Positions 25,211-34,338 of a stretch of 64,000 nt of DNA are shown one piece after another (positions within the stretch are counted from its first letter, which is position 1; every line of letters begins with the position of its first letter). The translations under genes were made by a program, and so were the position numbers. Below the pieces are notes generated by a model that had not been told where the DNA came from, searched no databases, and was given only the letters and a program-made list of their open reading frames with translations. Source of the stretch: Runella rosea (GTDB lineage: Bacteria; Bacteroidota; Bacteroidia; Cytophagales; Spirosomataceae). The DNA is taken from NCBI RefSeq assembly GCF_003325355.1, contig NZ_CP030850.1:3844001-3908000 (forward strand), written 5' to 3'.

Positions 25211-25238
25211 GGCGATGAGAACACCGCCAAAGGCAAAT
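25211..25238. repeat. 28-bp array repeat, copy 3 (in the leader)
   Basis: Starts GGCGATGAGAACACCGCC. It is about 80% identical to copies 1 and 2 and lies just downstream of the promoter, in the leader of lipoprotein A. Confidence 0.75.
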
Positions 25239-25240
25239 AA

Positions 25241-25287
25241 CAAATAACGGTGAGCCGAGCGAAAAGAACAATACCGGAATTCCGGTA
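25241..25287 (-). promoter_or_regulatory. Palindrome plus promoter of the lipoprotein/propeptide array
   Basis: On the minus strand the perfect 16-bp palindrome TACCGGAATTCCGGTA (25287-25272) is followed directly by TTG and, 20 nt later, GTTATTTG (25248-25241). The plus-strand site at 11065-11111 shares 19 of 20 bases across the palindrome and TTGT and has identical spacing. Confidence 0.5.
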
Positions 25288-25688
25288 ATTTTTATGGATG
25301 CTGGTAAAAAACCGCTTGCCAAACATACCTCACAGGCAAGCCAAAGTCAATAGCTACTGAGAAAAGTTCAAAACCCACATTAGGGAAAAATAACGGATAG
25401 GAATAAAGCCAGAAAGGGATACAAAAGCACCGCGAAATCACATTAAAGCCCGGTGAATCCTACCAAACTACGAGTGAACTCAACAGGTAATGAAGCAAAA
25501 AATATACCTGAGCGCCTTCTTAACGGAAATCGCTATACGTCAAAAGACTCATCAAAAATTCTTATTCTTTACCGTCTTACACCATGTCTTTTTTGTTTTC
25601 TAGCGCAAAAAACAATGATACTTTTTATCCGATTTTTCGTCAAAAAAACTACCCTGCTTTCACATTTTCCCTATTTGAATCAACGCCC

Positions 25689-26972
25689 ATGTCTGAAGAT
25701 TTTCTGTATTTTCTGTGGCAATTTCAGTATTTCCAAAAAACCAACCTGCAAACCGTTACGGGCGAGGCACTTCAGATTTTGGCCGTGGGGCTGCGCAATA
25801 CCAATGCAGGGCCCGATTTTCTGAACGGACGCGTGCTCATCGACGGCTTGGAATGGGTAGGTAACGTCGAAATGCACCTGCGCAGCTCAGATTGGCACCG
25901 TCATACCCACACGCACGACCGCGCCTACGACAGCGTTATCCTGCACGTAGTCTGGGAAAACGACGCCGTCATTGCCCGCCCCGATGGTTCATTGGTGCCT
26001 ACACTCGCACTCAAACCGCTGACGTCTTTGTTGTTACTTCAAAAATACCATTCGCTCATCGACAACCACGAGATGATTCCGTGCGCCGGTCAATTTGAAC
26101 ATGTACCCGAACTCCAAAAACGCTCCATGCTCGACCGCGCCCTCCTCCAACGCCTCCAACGCAAGGCGGCCACCGTGCATGAAATGCTGATGCGAAATCA
26201 GCAAGATTGGGAGGAAACCACTTATCAGTTGTTGGCCCAAAACTTTGGCTTTAAAATCAACGCCGAACCGATGCTTAGATTGGCGCAGGGACTACCCCTC
26301 AAAGTCTTGCAAAAACACCGCGACAATCGCACACAACTGGAGGCCATGTTGTTGGGCCAATCGGGCTTGCTTTCCAACGCGCAAGATTCGGACGACTATT
26401 CTCTGATGTTAGAACGTGAATATAGTTTTTTATCGGCCAAGTACGGCCTTAATTCTCACCAACTCCGCCTGCACGAATGGAAATTTTTACGTTTGCGTCC
26501 CGCCAATTTTCCAACGGTGCGCCTTGCCCAATTGGCCACCCTAATTCAACAACAAACAAGCTTTTTTTCGTTGTTCATTCATGCCGAAAACGTTGAACAA
26601 TTGAGTAGGCTGCTACGCGTTGAGCAATCGGCCTATTGGCAAAAACATTATTTGTTTCAGAAAGAGGCGTCGGCAAAAGTAGCCCTATTAGGCAAATCAT
26701 CGGTTGAAAATATCGTCATTAATACCGTCATTCCGCTTTTAGTGGCTTATTCGGAAGCCCGCGACAATCGCGTTTTTTTGGATAAAGCGATGGACTTTTT
26801 AGAACAACTCCCTACCGAAAAAAACCACATAACGGAGGTCTGGGCAGCGTTGGGGCAAACCACGAAGACAGCGTTTGATTCGCAAGGGGTTATTGAACTT
26901 TACACGCATTTTTGCCAACCCAAACAGTGTTTAAATTGCACGATTGGCACATCTCTTTTGCGTCACACCTAA
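25689..26972 (+). CDS. DUF2851-family protein
   Basis: This 427-residue protein belongs to DUF2851, common in Bacteroidota. It opens with MSEDFLYFLWQFQYFQKTNLQT, as relatives do, which supports the ATG at 25689 over frames from 25584. Conserved segments include LRNTNAGPDFLNGRVLIDGLEWVGNVEMHLRSSDWHRHTH, HVVWENDAVI, and a Cys-rich end (FCQPKQCLNCTIGTSLL). No signal peptide or membrane span is visible. Function is not known; the HxHxHD cluster and C-terminal cysteines suggest metal or nucleic-acid binding, but this is speculative. Confidence 0.85.
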   Translation: MSEDFLYFLWQFQYFQKTNLQTVTGEALQILAVGLRNTNAGPDFLNGRVLIDGLEWVGNVEMHLRSSDWHRHTHTHDRAYDSVILHVVWENDAVIARPDGSLVPTLALKPLTSLLLLQKYHSLIDNHEMIPCAGQFEHVPELQKRSMLDRALLQRLQRKAATVHEMLMRNQQDWEETTYQLLAQNFGFKINAEPMLRLAQGLPLKVLQKHRDNRTQLEAMLLGQSGLLSNAQDSDDYSLMLEREYSFLSAKYGLNSHQLRLHEWKFLRLRPANFPTVRLAQLATLIQQQTSFFSLFIHAENVEQLSRLLRVEQSAYWQKHYLFQKEASAKVALLGKSSVENIVINTVIPLLVAYSEARDNRVFLDKAMDFLEQLPTEKNHITEVWAALGQTTKTAFDSQGVIELYTHFCQPKQCLNCTIGTSLLRHT

Positions 26973-26984
26973 CCGTTTGATAAT

Positions 26985-26992
26985 TACTTTTG
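26985..26992 (+). promoter_or_regulatory. -7 box upstream of the M28 peptidase gene
   Basis: TACTTTTG fits TAnnTTTG. The nearest TTTG upstream is 24 nt away, longer than usual. Confidence 0.4.
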
Positions 26993-27059
26993 ACACGAAG
27001 AAACGATAATGTCTGCTTTTTTGTATTTTTATAAGTTCTTAACGCTTCCACAACCCCGT

Positions 27060-28529
27060 ATGTATCGTCAAGTTTTATCTGCTTCTTCAGTAAGCCTTTT
27101 GTTGGTCGCTTTGTTGGCTTTCCGAGGCGACAATGAATTCGTTTCTTCCTTCCAAAAAATCAACGAAGATGTCCTTAAAAACAGCCGAGCGTACGAAACT
27201 TTAGGCAATGCGGTATCTACCATCGGCCACCGGCTGACGGGCAGTATCAACGGTGCCAAAGCGGAGCAATATGCTTTTAATTTGTTCAAAAAGTACGGTT
27301 ATACGGATGTAAAATTCCAGCCGTTTGAAGTAGAATCATGGATGCGCGACACCGTTACGCTCGAAGTTGTTCCCAATAAAAGCGATAATTTTCGCAGTGT
27401 ACCCGTCGTGGCCTTGGCGCACTCGCCCGTGCAGGCGCGGGTCAATGGTGCCATTGTTGATGTTGGCAACGGCCTAGAAGAAGACTTTGAGGCGGTAAAA
27501 GAGCAGATAAAGGGCAATATCGCCATGGCAAACATCAGCTTGGTCAACGGAAAGCCCGGCCAAAAAAATCTACACCGCTCCGAAAAAACGGCCTTGGCCA
27601 TTCAATACGGCGCTACGGCGATTATCACAGTCAATCAAGTTCCAGGCAATGTACTGCTGACGGGAACCGCTTCTGTGACTGGCTCGCTGATTTCCATTCC
27701 TGCCGTGAACATTTCTAAAGAAAGCGGCGAAGAAATCAGGAATTGGATAAAAGTAGACACTGATTTGCACGCCATTGTGGACATGCGCAACGTCAGTAAA
27801 AAAATCAAAGCCCGCAATGTCATTGCCACCTTGCCCGGAAAAACCGACGAGCGTATCATCATCGGAGGACACCTAGATTCGTGGGACTTGGCCACGGGTG
27901 CCACCGATAATGGCCTTGGTTCTTTTACGATTATGGACATCGCCCGTGCCTTTAAAGCCCTTAAATTAAAGCCAAAACGAACCATTGATTTTGTACTTTT
28001 CATGGGTGAAGAGCAAGGGTTATTGGGCTCACGTCAGGTGGTGAAAGAGCTCGTAAAAAATAAGCAGATTGACAAGGTAAAATTCATGATGAACCTCGAC
28101 ATGACCAACAATGTACAGGGCATGAACGTAGGGGGGCGCGATGAGCTGATTCCTTTTTTTCAGGCTGTTGGCGAACAAATAAAGAAGGTAGACGGAAACT
28201 TTGCCAACTTGGTCGGCAGTCGTGCAGCATTGCATTCAGACCATCAACCCTTCATGTTGGAAGGGATTCCAACGGGCGCACCTGCGGGTCGTTTGGCGCC
28301 TAATGTATTCGGCTGCTACCACGCCGACTGCGACAACTTCAACCTCGTCAATCGGGAAGAAATGACCAATGGTGTGCGCTTTTCGGCTATGTTGCTCTAC
28401 GCCCTCGCCAACGCCGACGCTCTTCCTGCCAAAAAATTAGACAGCAACAAAACCCGCGATTTGCTCGTGGCCCAAGGTCTTAAAAAAGAATTGATTTTGG
28501 GAAAAGACTGGAAATGGAACGATAATTAA
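27060..28529 (+). CDS. Secreted M28-family metallopeptidase with PA domain
   Basis: This 489-residue zinc aminopeptidase/carboxypeptidase-like enzyme has a signal segment (MYRQVLSASSVSLLLVALLAF), an inserted PA domain over about residues 120-240, and the M28 catalytic domain. Zinc and catalytic residues are in place: His271 in GGHLDSWDLATGATDNG, the Glu pair in FMGEEQGLLGSRQV, Asp in MNLDMTN, and a C-terminal His in LHSDHQPF. It resembles plasma glutamate carboxypeptidase-type peptidases that trim peptides in the periplasm or outside. Another ATG at 27009 gives 17 extra residues with more hydrophobic sequence; the -7 box at 26985 allows either start. Confidence 0.9.
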   Translation: MYRQVLSASSVSLLLVALLAFRGDNEFVSSFQKINEDVLKNSRAYETLGNAVSTIGHRLTGSINGAKAEQYAFNLFKKYGYTDVKFQPFEVESWMRDTVTLEVVPNKSDNFRSVPVVALAHSPVQARVNGAIVDVGNGLEEDFEAVKEQIKGNIAMANISLVNGKPGQKNLHRSEKTALAIQYGATAIITVNQVPGNVLLTGTASVTGSLISIPAVNISKESGEEIRNWIKVDTDLHAIVDMRNVSKKIKARNVIATLPGKTDERIIIGGHLDSWDLATGATDNGLGSFTIMDIARAFKALKLKPKRTIDFVLFMGEEQGLLGSRQVVKELVKNKQIDKVKFMMNLDMTNNVQGMNVGGRDELIPFFQAVGEQIKKVDGNFANLVGSRAALHSDHQPFMLEGIPTGAPAGRLAPNVFGCYHADCDNFNLVNREEMTNGVRFSAMLLYALANADALPAKKLDSNKTRDLLVAQGLKKELILGKDWKWNDN

Positions 28530-28535
28530 CCTCTT

Positions 28536-28572
28536 TTATTTTCGGGACACCCTAATGGCGTCCCGAAAATAA
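28536..28572. terminator. Bidirectional terminator between M28 and A2M genes
   Basis: The stem TTATTTTCGGGAC paired with GTCCCGAAAATAA, with an 11-nt loop, lies between convergent genes with T-rich runs at both ends. Confidence 0.85.
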
Positions 28573-28574
28573 CC

Positions 28575-31500
28575 TCAATCTACTTTCACTTTTCCTCCTC
28601 CCGAATAGCTTCTGAAATCTCCCGAATACATCGCATCGGCCGAAACGGGACCGAGTGTAAATGTGCCTTTGGTAATCACACGCACCATGTAATAAAACGT
28701 CTTCGGCGTGTTATCGGCTGTAGTATAATAATTGATGCGGTCGTCGCGAATATCGAAATGATTTGGGATGCTCGGTGCTTTAATCCACGGCATGTCGCGC
28801 GGCTCCGTCAGACGCGGATTTTCAATTTCAAAGGCGGCAGGAAGTAAATCCGTTACCACCACATTTTCCACGGGAGAGCCGTCGGTACTCGTCAGCGTAA
28901 TTTTCACCACCACTAAATCATTTTGACGGAAGGTACTCAATGGCTGGCCGTTACGACTCAAAAACTGCTTGCGTACCCGCAGACCAGCATCCTCTTCTAC
29001 ATACGCACCCGTAGCACTCAGACCTTCACTTTGCGCAAACCAGTAAAGAGACCCTTTACCTGAAGTGTTGATTTGCAATTTACGGTTGGCGATTTGTGAT
29101 TGTAATACCAAATCTTTCCCATCAAATGCCACCAACTGCTTACTGCCTACTGCCAACTTAGCCGTTACCGTCGAACCGGCATTTTTCTTAGCCAGTTTGC
29201 CTAATGCCAAAAACGAGAACGCAGCCTCTTGCGTATTTAAGTATGCGGTCGAATTGAGCGCCTGCGACAGGCGGCGCGCCAAGGTTGGAATTTGCAGGTT
29301 ACTCGCGTCAGTTTCAATCAATGTATTCAGCGTCAACGCTAAATTCCGAATGGGCGATGCAAAACTGCCGCTTAATTGGCGCGCTGAGCGGGTTTCGGCC
29401 AGAGCGGCTGGCAGTAAAGCAACGTAACTGCGCTCATCACCAATCTGCTTAAAAGCCGCCGCCAGCAGATAGCGCGTATCTGACGTCAGCAACTGCTGAT
29501 TTTGTTTGTAATAATTCATCGAGGCGCGGTTGGCTTTTCCGCCCAACGCCAAGGCATACAGCGAGTACAGCGACGAACGGCTCGCAATCGTCACCTGCGT
29601 ATAGCCACTTGCTTCGTCGTAGGTGTAGTCATACTCGGTAGCGGGTGAGCCTGTTTTTACGGTCAAATAATCCAACATGCGCCCCAAAGCCGATTGATTG
29701 ATTTCGAATCCTGCGCGTTGAGCTTCGATGAGAAAATGGGTGGCATAGGCCGTTCCCCAAGCAGACTCTTCGGTACTTGCGGGCCAGTAGCTCACCGCAC
29801 CGCTCGGCAACTGCATACTTTCTATTTTTTGAATCGCCGCCTGTACATTAAAGGTCGGATTATAGTCACTATCTCCGCTTTTAACCACGTAGGTCTTTGG
29901 CGCAATCGACTTGGCGATGTCGGCAAAATACAGTTGGGGGAATGCCTTGGAGATTGTCTGCTCAATACAACCGTGTGGATATCCCAACAGATAATCCAAG
30001 GCTTTGGCATATTGCACCATCGGCGAGCGACTCACCACCAATTTACTGCTGACCGTTGAAGGAATAAAGTCATTTCCACTTAAATCAACAGTTCCTGCAC
30101 TACCACCTGCTATCACACCTGACTGCGATGTTTTCAGCAATGAAGTGGCAGGCCGTATGGTTAATTCGGTCTTCTCTACAAACTTTTCTTTGCCGTTGTT
30201 GACCGTCACAGTCACACTGCCAGTACCCATCGCCTGTGCAGCTTTTACCACAAATGAAGTACGACTTTCTTTTTCGGGCGCAATGCTCAGCGTTTGACTT
30301 TTGGCTTGCAAATTCTGAAGTTGGCCGTTCACACTCAGGCTTACCTGCACGTTGGCGGCTGTTTTTTCGGTATTAGTTACGTTGACGGGCACAATCAGTT
30401 CATCATCTGGACTCAAAAAGCGCGGCAAAGCGGTACTGATCACGATGGGGTCTGCCACTTTCATGTTTTTGTTGCCCGAACCAAAACCATTGTCTTTATA
30501 AGCCACGGCCATGATGCGCAAATCACCCGAAAATTGGGGAATATCAACCTCAAATTCGGCTTCACCGTCCATGCCCGCGTCCAGTTGCCCAGACCAATAG
30601 GCCACTAAATTAACCCGTCCGTTGGAAAGCGGATTGATGCGTTTTTCTAAATCATAACCATCTCCCCCCACACTGCTGGTGGAAGCCAGTGAAAGTTCGG
30701 GGAACAAAAACGGGTACAAATCGTGGCTACTAACCTCCAAGGCCCGTTTTTGATAGAAAAATCCATGAATATCTGGCGTTTGAAAATTCTTGATTTGCAA
30801 AATTCCTTCATCCACTACGGCCACGGTTACTTGCGCATTGCGGGCCGTTTTGATGCGAATCTTTTGCTTGGTTTTGGAACGAGACTTTTCCACGGCAACA
30901 ATCTCCACGGGCAGTTTCGTATCCTCATCTTCGACCTTGACCGACGCAAACCCGTGCGCCACAGTCAGCGGCAGGTTAGAGTTGTCCAACGGTCGAATCA
31001 AAGTTGCGGAAATAAAAACATTCGGCAAATGATTGCTGCCCACGGAGAAACTGAATTCGGCAGATTTGTTATCGGTCGTTAAATAGGTGTGTTCCAGTAT
31101 TTTATTGCGCTCGACCGTCACCAATAATTTGCCCACAAACGGTGTTTTGAACAAAACCGTGGCTTTGTCGCCTACTTTATAGCTTGGTTTGTCAAATTCC
31201 ATGAGCACTTCTCCTTCATTGCTCACCTCAAACGACGAGGCCGAAGTACTTCCCCAACCATAAGCGTAAAAGTTGATCACCGAATACCCAGTGGTCGGTG
31301 TCCCCACCGACCCACTCGTGCGCCGTATCCGCACTTGATATTCCCCCGACACAGTTGGCACGTAACGAACTTCCGCCAAACCGTTTTTAAAATTCACGAC
31401 GTTGGAATACACTACTTTTTCGCGCTTTTTGGAAGAATAACGCAATTGATCGTTTTGTTTTTCCACTACCGTTTGGTAATCCATGCGTATTACTTCCACT

Positions 31501-34040
31501 TGGGCCTGAGACGTTGCTTTGGGCTTTCCGTCTTTATCGACCGCTACCAACCCAATAGGTACGGGCGCATTGAGTCCCACGTAGTTATCGGCCATTTTTA
31601 CCCCGTAAAAAACATCCTGCGTAAACACATCAAAGCGCTTGAGGCGATTGACGGGGCGGCCCGTTTCGTCAAAAACTGTGACGTAAATTTTTCCTTCCAA
31701 CACGCCCAAATCTTGGTACTCGGCGGGAAGTAAAAACGCTTCTTTTGCCAAACCATTGTCATCAGTCACGCCTTGCCGCAGCACATTTTCAAACTTAACG
31801 GCGTTGTCGGGCATATCGAAAATGTACTCTTTGTAGTTGGCGGCAAAAAAAGCTTTGCGTTTGAGCGAAAACTCCATTTCATAATTACGTCCCGACGCAG
31901 GAGGCCCAAACAGGTTGAGCGCCGTCGCGTTGAGGGTAATGGTTTGACTGGTTCGGTAAAATTCCTGATTGGTTTTGGCGTCTACCTTAATACGGTCGGG
32001 CATAAATTCCTCAATATTCAGCTTTTTAGAGGCCAGCAACACATCATTTGCGTTGTATACTTCCACGCTGTACCCACCCGTCACGGCGGCTTTGTCGAGC
32101 GCCAAAGACGTTTCTACCGCGCCTTCGCCGTTGGTGGATACGCGATAATTTTTGAGCTCTTTGCCGTTGGGTAACAGCACTTTGATCTTCAGCGGCACCT
32201 CCCCTACACTTTTCCAGTTTTGCTGACGCACCACCGTGTTGAAATGAATGGTTTCGCCAGGACGATAAATGTCCCGGTCACCGTAGATAAAAGCTTCAAA
32301 ACCCGAATTATTGTCGCGCTTACCTTCCACTTCAAAGCGAGACGTTTCGACCTGCGTATCTTCCAGAAGGAGATAATTAAAATCGGCATCGCGACTTTGG
32401 GCTTCACCGCTGTGGGCCACCACCATCGCAATGGAAAAATTAGGAGCTTTTTCCGACAATTTTTCAAACTTAACCACGCCTTTGCTGTCGGTCTTTCCTG
32501 TCAGTACGGTTTGGTTATTGGAAGAAATAAGGCTAATTTCTAGCTTATCCAGCGGCTCGGCGGTTTTGATAGAATTAGCAAACACCCACAATTCATCCTT
32601 TCCCTGTTTGGCAATCAACCCAATATCTGACAACGAAACCAATTTATTGGCGCGTTGGTATTGCTCATCTTTCGACTGCACGCTCACCAAATAAATACCG
32701 CGAAAGGCATTGGGGGCATCTGGCAAGCCCAGATTGAGCGCCGAAACGCCTTTTACTTTGGGGAGGTTATCGGTCTCAACGGTCTTATCCACCACAAGGT
32801 CGCTGTAAGATTGGTTGTCATCTTCCTGATAGTTATACGCGCCCGTAGGTCCCCAATTGTCGTCGCCACCCAAGTATCCGTACTCTTCGTAGCGGTTATT
32901 TCGCAGGTACTGTAAAATGTTATTTTCATAAATCTTGGCAATTTTTACCTGAACTTTAGGCACGTTCACAATTTGCACCCCCACGTTGCGCGCGCCTTTG
33001 GAAGAAAGATACACCGCTTTTTTATTGGCAAATGCAATGCTTGCGGGCATCATGCCAAAGAACAGGTCTTTACTAACCACTTCTTCTAAATTTGCCCCCA
33101 AAACGCCTTTCACTTGGTCGGTGAGGGTCAACACGTAGGTATCTGTTTCGTTAAAATCTCCCCGAATGATAAAACCGTTTTCGGTCAGCTCGGCCTTGGT
33201 TTGTACGGCGGGCTGAATTGTATAAAAGGTCGACAAATCCACATTTTGAAGTTCCTGCGTGGTCACGACCCGCACCATGCCACGGTTGTTCTCAAAACCC
33301 GTTTTTACCTCTTTTACTTCGAGGGTCGTGGCCGACGGAATCGTGCCTGAGAGCGTAATATCTTCTTTGCTGGTATATGCCGTGTTGGGCACTTTCAACC
33401 CTTTTTCGACCGATAGCTCTAGCGGTTGTTCGTTCTTATCAGCGACGGCATCGTTCAACGAAACCGTAACAGCCTCAGCTATTTGCGATTGCGTAATGGA
33501 AGAGCTAAGTGCTTTCTCCTCACTTTTTACCTTCAACTTTCCGCCCACGTCACCGCCATTGACGGCGTAGTTGAAATGCAACTTGGCTTTGGCCAATGCT
33601 TTGCCCGTTTCGCGCGATTTAGTCCAGTAGGTTTCGGCTTCGGTGAGTTGGAGATATGGCGTATGAAATTCGATTTCTTCGCCAGATACATCGTAGCGTT
33701 TTTCGATGGTTTTCTTCGCCAGCTCTTTGCTCAGCTCGGCGCGGTATTCGGTAGCAGGCTCAAAGCCACTCGCGGGCGAAAAAATCAGTTCGTTGGGTGC
33801 AGTCCACTTAAATTTTCCCGCCACGGCAGGGATGAACTCCACAAATTTGGTCGACTCCCAACTGTTCAGTTCTGATTCGGAAACAATGTCTTTGTTGAAG
33901 GTAAAGACCAGGTTTTGTGCCAGATTAATTTCATCCTCAAAATTTCGCCCCACCACCCGAATTTCATTGAGTTTTCCACATTGTGTAAAGAAGAGTGTGG
34001 AAAAGAGAAGCGTAAAAAGGGAAAAACGAACGAATTTCAT
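28575..34040 (-). CDS. Alpha-2-macroglobulin family lipoprotein with thioester
   Basis: This 1821-residue lipoprotein (MKFVRFSLFTLLFSTLFFTQC; ATG at 34040) is a bacterial A2M, a periplasmic protease trap. Segments in order: macroglobulin-like beta domains, the MG2 domain (GYSVEVYNAND; YIFGDRDIYRPGETIHF-like YGDRDIYRPGETIHF), the A2M domain (NLVAYWSGQLDAGMDGEAEF, DIPQFSGDLRIMAVA), and the thioester region YPHGCIEQTISKAFPQL with Cys1358 and Gln1361 intact, then TED helices and a C-terminal receptor-like domain (VVVTDLLPAAFEIENPRL). The thioester implies covalent trapping of attacking proteases. No penicillin-binding protein 1C gene, the usual partner, is adjacent. Longer frames back to 34142 lack a signal and are not used. 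Confidence 0.93.
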   Translation of the reverse strand: MKFVRFSLFTLLFSTLFFTQCGKLNEIRVVGRNFEDEINLAQNLVFTFNKDIVSESELNSWESTKFVEFIPAVAGKFKWTAPNELIFSPASGFEPATEYRAELSKELAKKTIEKRYDVSGEEIEFHTPYLQLTEAETYWTKSRETGKALAKAKLHFNYAVNGGDVGGKLKVKSEEKALSSSITQSQIAEAVTVSLNDAVADKNEQPLELSVEKGLKVPNTAYTSKEDITLSGTIPSATTLEVKEVKTGFENNRGMVRVVTTQELQNVDLSTFYTIQPAVQTKAELTENGFIIRGDFNETDTYVLTLTDQVKGVLGANLEEVVSKDLFFGMMPASIAFANKKAVYLSSKGARNVGVQIVNVPKVQVKIAKIYENNILQYLRNNRYEEYGYLGGDDNWGPTGAYNYQEDDNQSYSDLVVDKTVETDNLPKVKGVSALNLGLPDAPNAFRGIYLVSVQSKDEQYQRANKLVSLSDIGLIAKQGKDELWVFANSIKTAEPLDKLEISLISSNNQTVLTGKTDSKGVVKFEKLSEKAPNFSIAMVVAHSGEAQSRDADFNYLLLEDTQVETSRFEVEGKRDNNSGFEAFIYGDRDIYRPGETIHFNTVVRQQNWKSVGEVPLKIKVLLPNGKELKNYRVSTNGEGAVETSLALDKAAVTGGYSVEVYNANDVLLASKKLNIEEFMPDRIKVDAKTNQEFYRTSQTITLNATALNLFGPPASGRNYEMEFSLKRKAFFAANYKEYIFDMPDNAVKFENVLRQGVTDDNGLAKEAFLLPAEYQDLGVLEGKIYVTVFDETGRPVNRLKRFDVFTQDVFYGVKMADNYVGLNAPVPIGLVAVDKDGKPKATSQAQVEVIRMDYQTVVEKQNDQLRYSSKKREKVVYSNVVNFKNGLAEVRYVPTVSGEYQVRIRRTSGSVGTPTTGYSVINFYAYGWGSTSASSFEVSNEGEVLMEFDKPSYKVGDKATVLFKTPFVGKLLVTVERNKILEHTYLTTDNKSAEFSFSVGSNHLPNVFISATLIRPLDNSNLPLTVAHGFASVKVEDEDTKLPVEIVAVEKSRSKTKQKIRIKTARNAQVTVAVVDEGILQIKNFQTPDIHGFFYQKRALEVSSHDLYPFLFPELSLASTSSVGGDGYDLEKRINPLSNGRVNLVAYWSGQLDAGMDGEAEFEVDIPQFSGDLRIMAVAYKDNGFGSGNKNMKVADPIVISTALPRFLSPDDELIVPVNVTNTEKTAANVQVSLSVNGQLQNLQAKSQTLSIAPEKESRTSFVVKAAQAMGTGSVTVTVNNGKEKFVEKTELTIRPATSLLKTSQSGVIAGGSAGTVDLSGNDFIPSTVSSKLVVSRSPMVQYAKALDYLLGYPHGCIEQTISKAFPQLYFADIAKSIAPKTYVVKSGDSDYNPTFNVQAAIQKIESMQLPSGAVSYWPASTEESAWGTAYATHFLIEAQRAGFEINQSALGRMLDYLTVKTGSPATEYDYTYDEASGYTQVTIASRSSLYSLYALALGGKANRASMNYYKQNQQLLTSDTRYLLAAAFKQIGDERSYVALLPAALAETRSARQLSGSFASPIRNLALTLNTLIETDASNLQIPTLARRLSQALNSTAYLNTQEAAFSFLALGKLAKKNAGSTVTAKLAVGSKQLVAFDGKDLVLQSQIANRKLQINTSGKGSLYWFAQSEGLSATGAYVEEDAGLRVRKQFLSRNGQPLSTFRQNDLVVVKITLTSTDGSPVENVVVTDLLPAAFEIENPRLTEPRDMPWIKAPSIPNHFDIRDDRINYYTTADNTPKTFYYMVRVITKGTFTLGPVSADAMYSGDFRSYSGGGKVKVD

Positions 34041-34338
34041 TTTAGGACGATAAGTATCTTGGTCATTCTGAAAGAAAGTGTTTTCAGACCTTTTCAGGGT
34101 GACAAAGTAGGCTTGGAAGCGACTGCTAAACAAGGAGCGCATTAGGGTGAGAGGTTTAGAATTTAAGCGTATTAACGCTAAAAGTACGGGAAATTGTTAT
34201 CACAAAACAACAAAAGAATTTCCCATTTATTTGGCGGCCTGTACAGGAGATTTTAACGCCGCGTTGTGGGCAAGCCACCAGTATTTTTTTGACGTCAGGA
34301 TAGAAAAATTTGATAAATTTGCAGAAAAATCAAAAGAG
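34041..34338. other. Intergenic region between A2M and antitoxin genes
   Basis: No gene is supported in this stretch. A reading frame in phase with the antitoxin extends to 34147 but its product has no family resemblance before the ATG at 34339. The antitoxin promoter lies at the right end. Confidence 0.5.
34288..34321 (+). promoter_or_regulatory. Promoter of the toxin-antitoxin pair
   Basis: TTTG (34288-34291) and TAAATTTG (34314-34321) are separated by 22 nt, slightly longer than usual. The antitoxin ATG lies 17 nt downstream, preceded by AAAAGAG. Confidence 0.5.

Larger units (their letters stand above)
25058..25688. other. Gene-poor region between the array and the DUF2851 gene
   Basis: It holds the array leader on the minus strand: the third 28-bp repeat (25211-25238), the promoter with palindrome (25241-25287), and about 150 bp of leader. 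The remaining 400 bp toward 25688 has no recognisable gene. A frame in phase with the DUF2851 gene runs upstream to 25584 but does not look like family sequence. Confidence 0.6.

Noticed and set aside
34147-34338. N-terminal extension of the antitoxin gene to 34147
   Set aside because: The extra 64 residues have no family similarity, the promoter lies inside them, and the 69-residue form matches DUF2281 antitoxins.
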